Positions 25,190-34,908 of a stretch of 64,000 bases of DNA are shown one piece after another (within the stretch, counting starts at the first letter, position 1; every line of letters starts with the position of its first letter). Where the stretch lies: positions 233,332 to 297,331 of the forward strand of contig JBQDFP010000001.1 of NCBI GenBank assembly GCA_052085365.1. The letters are read 5' to 3'. This DNA comes from Canibacter sp052085365. GTDB lineage: Bacteria > Actinomycetota > Actinomycetes > Actinomycetales > Microbacteriaceae. A program made the translations under genes and the position numbers. Below the pieces are notes generated by a model. The model did no database searches. It saw only the letters and a list, made by a program, of their open reading frames with translations, and was not told the origin of the DNA.

Positions 25190-25876
25190 CTACTTGGCTT
25201 CCGGCCGTTTTCCGGTGATTGCGCTCCCAATTCTGAGGTGTGTCGCACCGTGTTTGATGGCCTCTACATAGTCGTGAGACATCCCCGCAGAAATACTTTT
25301 TGCTTGAGGTTTCAGCTGCTGCACACGCTCGGAATAGTCGGCGAGCCGAGCAAATGCTCGAGCCGGTTCTTCATCTAACGGAGCAACTGCCATAATGCCC
25401 TGCAAGTTCAACCGAGATGACTGGAGCACTCTCTCCGTGAGTGCTTCGATATTTTGATCGTCCACTCCACCACGACCTGGATCATCAGTGAGATTCACTT
25501 GAATGAACGCATCAATTTGACGTTGCGTTTCTGCTTTGTCAAGCGCGTTCACCAGTCGGACACGATCCACTGAATGGATCGAGCTGGCGTAGTCGAAGAT
25601 CTGTTTCGCTTTGTTCGTTTGCAACTGGCCAATATAGTTCCAAGAAACCTCAAGTTCAGCGAGCTCTTGAGCCTTCTGATGCGCTTCTTGGTGGCGATTT
25701 TCTCCCACTTGGGTGACACCGAGTCGCACTAGATTTCGAACCAACTCTGGAGGGTGGAACTTCGTCACGACAATAAGTTGTATCTCATCCGGATCGCGAT
25801 TTGCTTCGCGCGCTGCATGATCGATTCGATCTTGCATAACTCGCAACCGCTGCTCAAGGTTATCAAGCTCAGCCAT
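25190..25876 (-). CDS. PLP homeostasis protein (YggS/PROSC family)
   Basis: Binds pyridoxal 5'-phosphate and buffers its pool; no enzyme activity is established for the family. The single-domain barrel has the PLP lysine K39 in LIVVTKFHP, then GENRHQEAHQKA, NYIGQLQTNKAKQ and SAGMSHDYVEAIKHGATHLRIGSAI. It starts 6 bp after the ftsZ stop. Many relatives carry a pgeF gene between ftsZ and yggS; it is absent here. Confidence 0.95.
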   Translation of the reverse strand: MAELDNLEQRLRVMQDRIDHAAREANRDPDEIQLIVVTKFHPPELVRNLVRLGVTQVGENRHQEAHQKAQELAELEVSWNYIGQLQTNKAKQIFDYASSIHSVDRVRLVNALDKAETQRQIDAFIQVNLTDDPGRGGVDDQNIEALTERVLQSSRLNLQGIMAVAPLDEEPARAFARLADYSERVQQLKPQAKSISAGMSHDYVEAIKHGATHLRIGSAITGKRPEAK

Positions 25877-25882
25877 CGCGTC

Positions 25883-27097
25883 CTATTTCAGAAATTCAGG
25901 AATGTCGAGATCGTCGTCGTCTTCAACAAACTCGGGATCTTGAATTTGGGATTCGACGGACGGGTTATCCAACGGGTCCGAAAAGCGGTCAGATGAGCTG
26001 TTCCCAAACACGCCGTGTGCAGCGGCTGGTGCTTCCTCGTCTTGCGCAGCATTGGCCGCCTCTTCGACCGGGGAGGTCGAAGACTCATCTTCATAGAGAC
26101 CACGGCGGGCACGTACTGGTACCTGTTGTGGCTGCTTAGTATCGGGGCCGGGGATCTTGTCAAAACCCGCGGCAATAACTGTGACTCGAACTTCGTCGCC
26201 CAGCGTGTCGTCAATAACGGTGCCAAAGATAATGTTGGCTTCTTCATGGACCACATCTTGCACGAGCGATGACGCTTCGGTGATTTCACTTAGTGCGAGG
26301 TTTGATGAGCCTTGTATCGAAAGCAGCACACCGTGGGCACCTTCAATTGAGGCTTCTAGGAGCGGAGAGGCGACAGCAAGCTCTGCTGCCTTAATCGCAC
26401 GATCGGCGCCACGTGCAGAACCGATTCCCATGAGGGCAGACCCTGCTCCCTGCATCACAGATTTCACGTCTGCGAAGTCGAGGTTGATCAGGCCGGGGGT
26501 AGTAATCAAGTCGGTAATACCCTGAACACCTGCAAGCAGCACTTGATCGGCCGCGGCAAAGGCTTCGATCATGCTTATTCCAGGCTCAGAAATCTCAAGC
26601 AGGCGATCATTTGGCACGACAATGAGTGTGTCTACTTCTTCACGAAGCGTGTGAACACCGGTGTCGGCTTGTGCGGCGCGGCGCTTTCCCTCAAAGGAGA
26701 AGGGGCGCGTCACTACACCGATGGTGAGTGCACCAATTGACTTTGCGATGCGAGCTACTATTGGTGCCGCACCGGTCCCCGTCCCGCCGCCTTCACCGGC
26801 GGTTACGAAGACCATGTCTGCACCGGTAAGTGCTTCTTCGATTTCCTCTGCGTGATCTTCGGCCGCGCGGCGACCAACTTCCGGGTCGGCCCCGGCACCG
26901 AGTCCGCGTGTCAGTTCGCGTCCCACGTCAAGCTTGACGTCGGCGTCACTCAACAGCAGCGCCTGAGCGTCCGTGTTAACCGCAATGAATTCCACCCCCT
27001 TGAGACCAAGGTCGATCATGCGATTGACTGCGTTTACGCCGCCGCCACCGACGCCGACGACCTTGATAACCGCGAGATAGTTTTGGTTCATTGCCAC
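25883..27097 (-). CDS. ftsZ: Cell division GTPase FtsZ
   Basis: Tubulin-like GTPase that forms the division ring. The GTP-binding loop GGGTGTG is at residues 103-109, with NxDxQAL and the T7 loop (GLINLDFADVK) present. The C-terminal peptide LDIPEFLK (397-404) contacts SepF and FtsW in relatives. I choose a GTG at 27097 (MAMNQNYLAV): it has GGAGG at 5-nt spacing and matches the usual M-A-x-x-QNYLA N terminus. An ATG two codons in is the alternative. A longer frame to 27310 is spurious. Confidence 0.96.
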   Translation of the reverse strand: MAMNQNYLAVIKVVGVGGGGVNAVNRMIDLGLKGVEFIAVNTDAQALLLSDADVKLDVGRELTRGLGAGADPEVGRRAAEDHAEEIEEALTGADMVFVTAGEGGGTGTGAAPIVARIAKSIGALTIGVVTRPFSFEGKRRAAQADTGVHTLREEVDTLIVVPNDRLLEISEPGISMIEAFAAADQVLLAGVQGITDLITTPGLINLDFADVKSVMQGAGSALMGIGSARGADRAIKAAELAVASPLLEASIEGAHGVLLSIQGSSNLALSEITEASSLVQDVVHEEANIIFGTVIDDTLGDEVRVTVIAAGFDKIPGPDTKQPQQVPVRARRGLYEDESSTSPVEEAANAAQDEEAPAAAHGVFGNSSSDRFSDPLDNPSVESQIQDPEFVEDDDDLDIPEFLK

Positions 27098-27121
27098 GAG
27101 AGCCTCCGCCTCAACATTAAA

Positions 27122-27143
27122 GTTCAACCTGAAGGTTAAACTA
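27122..27143. promoter_or_regulatory. Palindromic operator candidate upstream of ftsZ
   Basis: Arms AGTTCAACC and GGTTAAACT flank TGAA (9 of 11 positions pair across 22 bp). The site ends about 25 bp before the ftsZ GTG and abuts a TTTAAT (27121-27116, minus strand) that could be a -10 box with no good -35, as expected for an activated promoter. FtsR (gene at 55982-56662) is known in Corynebacterium to activate ftsZ, so this is a candidate FtsR site. The rest of the 175-bp gap holds only an imperfect GC hairpin at 27192-27213. Confidence 0.45.
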
Positions 27144-27272
27144 TGTACTGAGTAGTTCTTTACCGCATACGCTACGGCGTCGAGCTTCTTGTGCCGGGTG
27201 CGACACACCGGCAGCCAAGAGGAAAAACTTATGCCATGACTCCTGTGACGATTCGTTCCTGATTGAGCACGT

Positions 27273-28553
27273 CTATTCGTACACAGGCGCATTCGACGAT
27301 GACACGTCAATCATCGAAACACTGGTTTCAGCCAGAGCTTTACGCATGCGATCGAGAATGACCGCTTTCACTTGTGAATCCTCGGTCCCACCCCAACGAA
27401 CCTCAATGCCATCATTCAGTTGAAAGGTCACGTCATTCAACGTTGACGCATCCACCGTTGATATTTCAGCGCGCAACTTTGCAGGAACACCCCGTAAAAC
27501 ACCCGCGGCAGCTTGGAACGCTTCACTTCCAGGGTTACGCACGTCGCCCTCCGCCACAGGAAGCCTCTCAGGCGCTTCTTCTGATTCAGCAATCACGACA
27601 CCAGCGACGTCGTACTGCCGAAACTTTTCACCTTCTTCGATCGCGAGCACTGGTACACGTTCTTGAATACGAACGACCAGTTTGTGAGGCGGGATAGTCT
27701 CGACACTAAAACTTTGGATCAGGTCGAATGATTCAAGTGCTCGGTAGACATCGTTGTCATTGACCAGTGCAATCGGAGTTCCTTCGAGCGGGTGCAGTGA
27801 ATCAGCAATTTGTGCCTCTTCGACACGCTCCGCGCCAACAATTTCAATATCACGCACGTCCATAACGGGGGTGAACACTCCGATTGCGACGATAGCTGCA
27901 AGCAGTGCAATCACTCCCCCGCCGATGTACCATTTTCGGCGTTGCTTTCTACGAAACCCAGAGAACCTGCGAGATTGCCGACGGTTCTCCTTTTTCGCCT
28001 GCCGCTGCACATGTTTCAGCTGTTTTTTTGCCGCACGTACGCGACGGTCACTTTCAGCTACAGCTTCAACTGAGCTTCGTCCAGACGCGGCATTCTCGGC
28101 ACGCTCAGCAGTTTCACTCCCAAACCACTTGCCAATAACACCTGCAGTGAACACGGTACGCACGCGACCACGCAGCTGGTCCTGGTGGCGGGTTGCGGCT
28201 CGCTCTTCAGCCGCGGCCAGGTACTCCGCTTCTTCCGTTTCGTTGCCTGAGTCACGAGCAGTTTCAGACGTCTGCGCAGCATCATAGGAGTCTGTGTCAA
28301 GCACTTCGGTGTCGTAAGACTCTGTTTCCGCGTCGCGGTCCCTATCCCACACCGACTGTGAACGTTCACGTTCGCGTGCCTGCGCGTTCAGCTGCGCTAA
28401 GCCCTCATCATCACGAGGTTTGCGCTTACGCGGATAAAACCATGACCGGTCTTTCGACTCTTCCCGTGACGGTTTTTGATCTTTTCCTGGATCGGGCGTG
28501 TGAGGCAGCTTGTCTGCCCAACCTCGATCGTCAAATCCTGAAGGACGCTTCAT
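27273..28553 (-). CDS. ftsQ: Cell division protein FtsQ/DivIB with long cytoplasmic tail
   Basis: Bitopic divisome protein of the FtsQ-FtsL-FtsB complex. The 426 residues are organised as an unusually long, highly charged cytoplasmic N terminus (1-207, acidic to about 125, basic from 170), one membrane helix (208-227), a POTRA domain (about 228-300, DVRDIEIVGAERVEEAQI) and the FtsQ beta domain. FtsQ of other actinobacteria is about 250-320 residues. ATG, 18 bp after murC. Confidence 0.93.
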   Translation of the reverse strand: MKRPSGFDDRGWADKLPHTPDPGKDQKPSREESKDRSWFYPRKRKPRDDEGLAQLNAQARERERSQSVWDRDRDAETESYDTEVLDTDSYDAAQTSETARDSGNETEEAEYLAAAEERAATRHQDQLRGRVRTVFTAGVIGKWFGSETAERAENAASGRSSVEAVAESDRRVRAAKKQLKHVQRQAKKENRRQSRRFSGFRRKQRRKWYIGGGVIALLAAIVAIGVFTPVMDVRDIEIVGAERVEEAQIADSLHPLEGTPIALVNDNDVYRALESFDLIQSFSVETIPPHKLVVRIQERVPVLAIEEGEKFRQYDVAGVVIAESEEAPERLPVAEGDVRNPGSEAFQAAAGVLRGVPAKLRAEISTVDASTLNDVTFQLNDGIEVRWGGTEDSQVKAVILDRMRKALAETSVSMIDVSSSNAPVYE

Positions 28554-28571
28554 AGGTGTAAAGATCCACCG

Positions 28572-29987
28572 CTACGCGTTATCACTGACAGTGTCAAAAC
28601 GGGAATGCAGCGCTTGTTCAATCTGTGGAATGATCTGGTAGACCGTGCCACAGCTCATCGTGACCATGACGTCGCCCGGCTGTGCGAACTCCCCTAAAAA
28701 GTCAGCGGCGTCTTGCCAGTCCGGAATATACACAACTTTTTCCGGGTCTGTGAAACGCTCAGAAACGAGTTCACCGGTCACCCCGGGCACAGGGTCTTCT
28801 CGCGCCCCATCTACCGCCAGAACAAGCGTAAAGTCGGCGCCGTGTTCAAGCACTTCAGCAAACTCACCACAGAACAATTTCGTGCGGCTGAACAAGTGCG
28901 GTTGGTGCACCGCAATTAGCCGACCCTCTCCGGAAACTGCGCGAGCAGATTCGAGCAGAGCTTCAACCTCGGTTGGGTGGTGAGCGTAATCGTCATAGAC
29001 GCGAACTCCACCAATTTCGGCATGAAATTCAAAACGCCGTTTAGTGCCACCAAACTGTGCCACCGCAGCCGTGGCTTCGGTAAGCTCAGCCCCAAGCTCA
29101 AGCAAAACCGCAACAGCGCCCGTCGCGTTAATAGCGTTATGTCGCCCATATACCGACAACTGCGCGGTCGCTGATTTGCCGCCGGCTTGTACAGTGAAAC
29201 GAACCGGTCCGGAATCATCAATATCGGTGATGCGCACATCCGCGTCCTCGGCTTCACCGAAGGTAACTACACCCGAACGGGTGACAGCTGCGCGCACTTC
29301 AGATGCTCCCGGGTCATCTGCGGAAATGATGACCTTCTCATTTGCCCGCTCGGCAAAGTCGACAAAGGCTTGCATAAACGCTTCACGTGATCCATAAAAA
29401 TCAAGATGTTCAGGATCGACGTTCGTAATCACTGCAATCGAAGTGTCGTACAGCAGGAATGAACGATCAGACTCGTCGGCTTCGATCACCATAAGAGGGT
29501 CAGAACCGCTCCCAGAAGACACGCCAAGAGCTTCGATCACGCCACCGTTTACAAATGACGGTGACTGCTCCAAAGCAAGTAAACCGGTGACAATCATTCC
29601 AGTTGACGTAGTTTTGCCGTGCGCTCCGGCAACGGAAACTAATCGCTTGTTTTGTGCCAGCCATGCGAGCGCTTGAGATCGATGAAGCACCGTAATGTCA
29701 TTGCCAAGCGCGTACTGGTATTCGGGGTTGTCTTCCCAGAGTGCGCCTGTCACAACAAGGGTCTCCGCGCCATGGGCGTGCCGAGCATCGTGACCAACTT
29801 GAACTGGGATTCCACTTTCACGAAGCGCACGAGTGGTGTAGGTTTCACTTCGATCAGACCCTGTAACCTCGACTCCGGCAGATTGCATCATGCGGGCAAT
29901 GCCACTCATGCCGGACCCACCTATTCCCACAAAGTGGACTCGTCCCAAGTGGTCAGGAATCACCTGTCCAAGATCTGGGTAAATCAT
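28572..29987 (-). CDS. murC: UDP-N-acetylmuramate--L-alanine ligase
   Basis: Adds L-alanine to UDP-MurNAc in the cytoplasm. The N-terminal nucleotide-sugar domain has HFVGIGGSGMSGIARMM; the ATPase domain has GAHGKTT; the C-terminal domain has YDDYAHHPTEV. I start at ATG 29987 (MIYPDLGQVIPDHLG, 471 residues) because AGGAG lies 5 nt upstream; a frame reaching 30059 is not family-like. murB and ddl, often nearby, are not in this cluster. Confidence 0.97.
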   Translation of the reverse strand: MIYPDLGQVIPDHLGRVHFVGIGGSGMSGIARMMQSAGVEVTGSDRSETYTTRALRESGIPVQVGHDARHAHGAETLVVTGALWEDNPEYQYALGNDITVLHRSQALAWLAQNKRLVSVAGAHGKTTSTGMIVTGLLALEQSPSFVNGGVIEALGVSSGSGSDPLMVIEADESDRSFLLYDTSIAVITNVDPEHLDFYGSREAFMQAFVDFAERANEKVIISADDPGASEVRAAVTRSGVVTFGEAEDADVRITDIDDSGPVRFTVQAGGKSATAQLSVYGRHNAINATGAVAVLLELGAELTEATAAVAQFGGTKRRFEFHAEIGGVRVYDDYAHHPTEVEALLESARAVSGEGRLIAVHQPHLFSRTKLFCGEFAEVLEHGADFTLVLAVDGAREDPVPGVTGELVSERFTDPEKVVYIPDWQDAADFLGEFAQPGDVMVTMSCGTVYQIIPQIEQALHSRFDTVSDNA

Positions 29988-30100
29988 CGCGACTCCTACC
30001 GGGTTGACACGTTTTGCGCGTTCGTTTGCAACGGTGGCTAGCGTACTCGCCAAAGCCACTATGAGGCTGAAACCTCGCCGTATAGCAGTGAAACTTTGAT

Positions 30101-31180
30101 TCAGACGGTGTCGTTCAGCGCGCGCTCAACCATATGAAACAACTGCTCAGTTCCGGTGAGCGTTCCGACCGTTTTTGCTAATCGAGACATTTCATCGAGA
30201 CGTCGCTGATCATGCAGCAACGGAATAAGCACTGATGTCACCCAGCCCGAGGTAATGTCTGCGTCTTCGACTGTAAGTGCGCCGCCCGCTTCTACGACCG
30301 CTTTGCAGTTGAGAGATTGCTCGCCATTTCCTGATCGGTACGGTGAGAAGATAGCTGGCACGCCGAGTCCAGAGAGCTCACTAACTGTTGTTGCGCCAGC
30401 GCGTGAAACGACGAGGTCACAGGCCGCAAATGCTTGATCCATTTCATTGCAATAGGTCACAACGTGATAGCCATCAATTCCAGGATCTTGCACTTCAGTG
30501 AGCCCGCCCCAAACATGCAGAACTTCAGCGCCCGAGTCGATGAGCTTTTGCGCAGAACCGGCAATACCTTCGTTAATTCCTCGAGCGCCGAGGGAACCGC
30601 CGGTCACTAGAAGCACCGGTTTATCGGGGTGAAGACCAAATTTTTTTCGCGCTGCGCTCCGAGCTGCACGCCTATCCAACCCAGTAATTTCAGGACGCAA
30701 GGGCATCCCAGTCACTGTGGCGTTAGCAATGGGGGTGCCGGCAAACGTTACTGCAACGTGAGGCGTGTTTCTTGCACCGAGTTTGTTGGCAAGCCCAGGC
30801 AGAGCGTTAGCTTCGTGCACCACAAACGGGGTCTTTTCCTTCAACGCAGCCCGGTATGCGGGCGTTGATACGTAACCGCCAAACCCGATTACAACGTCGA
30901 CATTTCGCTCCCGTATGAGGCGACGCAGTCGTTTCACTGTTGCAATATATAGTTTGGGAAACATCAAAGCATATTTCGAAGGGCGTCGCGGGAACGGTAA
31001 TTTAGGAATGGTAACCAGCTCTGTGCCGTGTTCCGGAACCAGCCGAGATTCGAGGCCCTCTACAGTGCCTAACGCGATAATTGATGCGTGTGGATCGCGC
31101 TCAGTGATCTCGTCAACTAACGCCAGCAGTGGGTTCACATGGCCAGCAGTTCCGCCGCCAGCTAATAAATACGTCGTCAC
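30101..31180 (-). CDS. murG: UDP-GlcNAc transferase to lipid I
   Basis: Adds GlcNAc to lipid I at the inner membrane face, making lipid II. The GT28 fold shows AGGGTAGHVNPLLAL, GFGGYVSTPAY, VHEANALPGLANK, VTGGSLGARGINE and the donor-site RAGATTVSELSGLGVPAIFSPY. 359 residues. GTG start overlapping the ftsW stop by 4 bp. The 113-bp gap to murC is the only sizeable break inside the mur block. Confidence 0.97.
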   Translation of the reverse strand: MTTYLLAGGGTAGHVNPLLALVDEITERDPHASIIALGTVEGLESRLVPEHGTELVTIPKLPFPRRPSKYALMFPKLYIATVKRLRRLIRERNVDVVIGFGGYVSTPAYRAALKEKTPFVVHEANALPGLANKLGARNTPHVAVTFAGTPIANATVTGMPLRPEITGLDRRAARSAARKKFGLHPDKPVLLVTGGSLGARGINEGIAGSAQKLIDSGAEVLHVWGGLTEVQDPGIDGYHVVTYCNEMDQAFAACDLVVSRAGATTVSELSGLGVPAIFSPYRSGNGEQSLNCKAVVEAGGALTVEDADITSGWVTSVLIPLLHDQRRLDEMSRLAKTVGTLTGTEQLFHMVERALNDTV

Positions 31181-32346
31181 GGAAGCGCCTCTCGCTTTCT
31201 GGCAGAATCACGGGCGACCGAAATCACGACACCCATTGCGACCATACATGAGATGAGTGCAGTACCGCCTGCGCTCACGAGCGGCAGCGGAACACCCAAC
31301 ACCGGAAAAATCCGAACGACCACGCCGATGTTCACGAGTGCCTGTCCGACGATCCACACCAACACTCCACCAACAACTGCTCGTCCAAATCTGTCCGTTG
31401 CGGTTCGAATGACCTGCAGCATCGCAATGGCCAGAAATACATACACCAGGATCACCGACACTGTCCCGACCAGTCCCAGCTCTTCACCAACGATCGCAAA
31501 AATATAATCATTGTCCGCAGCCGGGAGCCACGACCACTTTGCTTTCGAGTTACCAGGCCCTACACCGAACAGTCCGCCTCCGGCAAGCGCCCACAACCCG
31601 TGGAGCGGCTGCCAGTCAATACCGGAATAGTCTTGTTCGGAAGCGCTGTGACTGAGGATACGAGCCATACGGTTCGGGCTTGTCACAACAAACACCGCCG
31701 CACCCACAGCTGCGGAGCCAATCACGACTCCGAGCGACTTCCAGCTCAGCTCACCAAAATACATCGCCCCAATGAGCAGCACTCCCATAATCAACGCCGT
31801 GCCGAGGTCGCGGCCGACCATCACGGACGTGAGTGCGAGGAATCCCCATGGAAAAGCTACCGGTACGAGCTGGTGCTTCACTTCACCGAGTAAGCGCTCC
31901 TTTTTAGCCAGAGCCGCACCCGTAACCAGAATCAATGCAAGCTTCAACGGCTCAGACGGTTGAATAGTAACCGGGCCCAGACGCAGCCAGTTACGGTTAC
32001 CCCACACTTCATGCCCCAGTGGCGTAAAAACAAGAAACTGCATAACGAGCACAACAAAAAAGATGGGCAGTGCCCAACGCTTCCAAAACTCGAGTTTTCT
32101 TGTCGCAGCAAACACCATCGCTACAAGACCCAAGAGCGCAAATAAGCCTTGGCGTAGCGCACCTCCGAGAAATCCTTGATTTCGCAAAAATGATGTGACT
32201 GACGACGATGAGAGCACCATAATGATGCCAAACCCCACGAGCGCGAGGGTTCCAATCCACAAGACCAACATAGTGAGGTCAGTCTTCGGTCGGTTCTTTC
32301 CGATCCGCAACATAAATGCGCGGGACTGGTTGGCCGAGGTATTCAA
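31177..32346 (-). CDS. ftsW: SEDS-family peptidoglycan glycosyltransferase FtsW
   Basis: Polymerises lipid II at the septum together with FtsI. About ten membrane helices. SEDS signatures: NWLRLGPVTIQPSEPLKLA, VGRDLGTALIM with the family's essential aspartate, AADNDYIFAIVGEELG and PLPLVSAGGT. The 389-residue protein starts with TTG in a TTGA overlap with the murD stop; a later start cannot be ruled out. Family tells FtsW from RodA here mainly by position in the cluster. Confidence 0.95.
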   Translation of the reverse strand: MNTSANQSRAFMLRIGKNRPKTDLTMLVLWIGTLALVGFGIIMVLSSSSVTSFLRNQGFLGGALRQGLFALLGLVAMVFAATRKLEFWKRWALPIFFVVLVMQFLVFTPLGHEVWGNRNWLRLGPVTIQPSEPLKLALILVTGAALAKKERLLGEVKHQLVPVAFPWGFLALTSVMVGRDLGTALIMGVLLIGAMYFGELSWKSLGVVIGSAAVGAAVFVVTSPNRMARILSHSASEQDYSGIDWQPLHGLWALAGGGLFGVGPGNSKAKWSWLPAADNDYIFAIVGEELGLVGTVSVILVYVFLAIAMLQVIRTATDRFGRAVVGGVLVWIVGQALVNIGVVVRIFPVLGVPLPLVSAGGTALISCMVAMGVVISVARDSARKREALP

Positions 32347-33827
32347 GACGAGAGCCTCAGCACGGTTCGTACCGCGGCTGCAAAGCGATCACCGCGGTCG
32401 TTAAAGCTCTCAAACTGATCCATCGACGCAGCTGCAGGAGACAGCAGCACTGCGTCCCCCGAAACAGCAAACTGCGCGGCAGCTTTCACCGCTTGGATCA
32501 TAACTTCGTCACCGTCAGTTGCCGTAATTTCACTCACTGCAACACCGGGTGCCGCGACACGGAGCGCGTCGAGCACCGGTTCACGATCTGAGCCGATCAC
32601 CACTGCAGCGCGCAGTCGGTCACGATGTTTTGCAACAAGGTCACGAATATCGACGCCCTTGAGCAGACCGCCGAGCACCCAAATCACGCTTTTGTGTGCA
32701 TTCAGTGCAGCATTTGCGGCATGAACATTTGTTGCTTTCGAGTCATCGATCCAGAAAATCCCGTTCTCCACTGCGACCACTTCTGCACGATGTGCATCTG
32801 GAGTGAAGTTGAGCACTGCGCCAGCAATCTCTTCAGGTGCAACCCCGTATGAGCGGGCCAGAGCGGTGGCCGCAAGAATATTCTGAATCATGTGCGGCTG
32901 AGCGATGCCCTGCTCGCGTAGTTCGTCAAGAGTGAGTAGCTCGAGCGCGGCTGTCGCACGATCTTCATTAAACGTGCGATCGGCAAGAATATCTTCCACC
33001 ACTCCTGCACCTGATCGAGGTGGCACATCGAGTCCGAAGCTCACGGCACGGGCTCCCTCTTGTACCTCTGCGTTTTCGACCATGCGCAGCGTGACCTCGT
33101 CGGCACGGTTATAGACGCATGCGATGCGCGTGTTTTCGTATACTTTTGCTTTGGCGGCCCGATAGCCTTCAGCACTGCCGTGCCAGTCAATGTGATCATC
33201 GGCAATATTGAGACACACACTCGCGTACGGCTCAATGTGTTGTAGTCGTTCGAGCTGAAAACTTGAGAGTTCAACGACGAGCACGTCAAAGCCCTCAGGG
33301 TCACGTAGCGCGTCAAGGATTGGTGTGCCAATATTCCCCACGGGCGCAGACCTGTAGCCAGCCGTTACGAGCATGTGCGCAAGCAGTTGAGATGTCGTGG
33401 TTTTACCGTTGGTTCCCGTGACACAAATCCAGTCGGCCACGCTGCGCGTTTTGTCACGCAAGCGCCAACCGAGATCAATATCACCCCAGACTGGAATCCC
33501 TTCAGAAAGGGCCCATTGCGTCAATAAATGATCTGGCCGATACCCGGGCGAGACGACAACAAGCTCGGGGTCAAACCCACGCAAGTCAGTCAACTGCTCT
33601 TGATCATCAGGCAGCACAACATATTCAGAACCAATGATTTGCAGCAGCTGTTCACGCTCCGCATCAGGTGCGCCAGCTATTACTCGTACCCGTGCTCCGA
33701 GTTCCACGAGCGTGTCCGCGACAGAAAACCCAGTGACTCCCAGCCCCAGGACTGCGACGCGTAGGTCGCTCCAATCATCATGCCAACTGGTGAGTGACTC
33801 AACACGTGCGGCTGACTTAGAACCCAT
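32343..33827 (-). CDS. murD: UDP-MurNAc-L-alanine--D-glutamate ligase
   Basis: Adds D-glutamate to the stem peptide. The P-loop region is CVTGTNGKTTTSQLL; VELSSFQLE, NIADDHIDWHG and IDDSKATNVHAANAAL are conserved. I choose ATG 33827 (MGSKSAARVES, 494 residues), which overlaps the mraY stop by 11 bp. Longer starts at 33848 and 33866 exist but lie deeper in mraY. Confidence 0.96.
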   Translation of the reverse strand: MGSKSAARVESLTSWHDDWSDLRVAVLGLGVTGFSVADTLVELGARVRVIAGAPDAEREQLLQIIGSEYVVLPDDQEQLTDLRGFDPELVVVSPGYRPDHLLTQWALSEGIPVWGDIDLGWRLRDKTRSVADWICVTGTNGKTTTSQLLAHMLVTAGYRSAPVGNIGTPILDALRDPEGFDVLVVELSSFQLERLQHIEPYASVCLNIADDHIDWHGSAEGYRAAKAKVYENTRIACVYNRADEVTLRMVENAEVQEGARAVSFGLDVPPRSGAGVVEDILADRTFNEDRATAALELLTLDELREQGIAQPHMIQNILAATALARSYGVAPEEIAGAVLNFTPDAHRAEVVAVENGIFWIDDSKATNVHAANAALNAHKSVIWVLGGLLKGVDIRDLVAKHRDRLRAAVVIGSDREPVLDALRVAAPGVAVSEITATDGDEVMIQAVKAAAQFAVSGDAVLLSPAAASMDQFESFNDRGDRFAAAVRTVLRLSS

Positions 33828-34908
33828 TTGCGAAGATCCATTCTGCATAGAACAGGCCGACAGCAAGCATTACAAACACCGCTGCGACGATCCAAAAGCG
33901 CACAACGACGGTGACTTCTTTCCACCCTTTCAACTCGAAATGATGGTGGATCGGACTCATTAAGAAGATTCGTTTACCCTTGGTAACTTTGAAGTACAGC
34001 CGTTGAAGAATCACTGACCCTGCTTCGATGAGGAAAAGTCCGCCCAAGATAATGAGCAGCAGTTCAGTTCTGCTGAGAATCGCGAGTGCCGCGATTGCGC
34101 CACCGATACCCATTGAACCGGTGTCTCCCATATACAGGTGCGCGGGAGAAGTGTTCCACCACAGGAAGCCAACTAGACCACCAACGAAAGCTGCGGAAAC
34201 CACTGCGAGATCCATGGGGTCCCGCACCATATAGCAGCCTGGTTCAGCTATTTCAATGGCACAGCTTTGGCTTGACTGCCAAAACCCAACGAGCAGGTAC
34301 GCGCCAAAAACGAATGTAGAAACACCTGCTGCTAGACCGTCGAGTCCATCGGTGAGGTTCACCGAGTTGGAGGTGGCCGTCGTGATGAGCACCACCCAAG
34401 TGATGAAAAGGATCATGCCGACAACCACGCCTAAGCTCAGGAAGTCGACCGGGAGATCTCTGAAGAACGAAATAGCAGTAGATGCCGGGGTGAGACCGTT
34501 TTTATTGGGAAATCCGAGTGCAAGTATTGCAAAGAGAACACCGACGATAATTTGGCCGGTAATTTTAGCCCAGCCGCCGAGTCCAAGTGATTGCTGTTTA
34601 CGTGTTTTGAGATAGTCGTCCAGAAAACCTACAACACCACAGCCGACGGCCATGAGCAACACCAACATTGCTGAAATTGTTGGTGGCTCCTGCATGATCA
34701 GTTTCGCGAGAAAATATGAAACAAGCGCACCCGAAATGAAAACAAGACCACCCATGGTGGGGGTGCCGCGCTTCGAATAGTGCGACTTGGGCCCGTCTTC
34801 TCGAATGAACTGACCCCAGCGCAGTCTGCGGAATCCCCGGATAAACAAGGGCGTCAGAAATAATGAATATATCAGGGAGAGCGCACCAGCAAGGATGAGA
34901 GCGATCAT
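33817..34908 (-). CDS. mraY: Phospho-MurNAc-pentapeptide transferase
   Basis: Transfers phospho-MurNAc-pentapeptide to undecaprenyl phosphate to give lipid I. Ten membrane helices; catalytic-loop motifs GPKSHYSKRGTPTMGG, GFLDDYLK, NSVNLTDGLDGLAAG and the histidine loop MSPIHHHFELKGW. 363 residues. ATG overlaps the murF stop by 4 bp and has GGGGAGG upstream. Confidence 0.98.
   Translation of the reverse strand: MIALILAGALSLIYSLFLTPLFIRGFRRLRWGQFIREDGPKSHYSKRGTPTMGGLVFISGALVSYFLAKLIMQEPPTISAMLVLLMAVGCGVVGFLDDYLKTRKQQSLGLGGWAKITGQIIVGVLFAILALGFPNKNGLTPASTAISFFRDLPVDFLSLGVVVGMILFITWVVLITTATSNSVNLTDGLDGLAAGVSTFVFGAYLLVGFWQSSQSCAIEIAEPGCYMVRDPMDLAVVSAAFVGGLVGFLWWNTSPAHLYMGDTGSMGIGGAIAALAILSRTELLLIILGGLFLIEAGSVILQRLYFKVTKGKRIFLMSPIHHHFELKGWKEVTVVVRFWIVAAVFVMLAVGLFYAEWIFANGF

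Noticed and set aside
27192..27213. GC-rich hairpin between ftsQ and ftsZ as a terminator
   Set aside because: TGCCGGGTG/CACCGGCA has a bulge and no T-run on either strand.
27098..27310. 71-residue N-terminal extension of ftsZ
   Set aside because: Not FtsZ-like; GTG 27097 has a good Shine-Dalgarno and gives the family N terminus.
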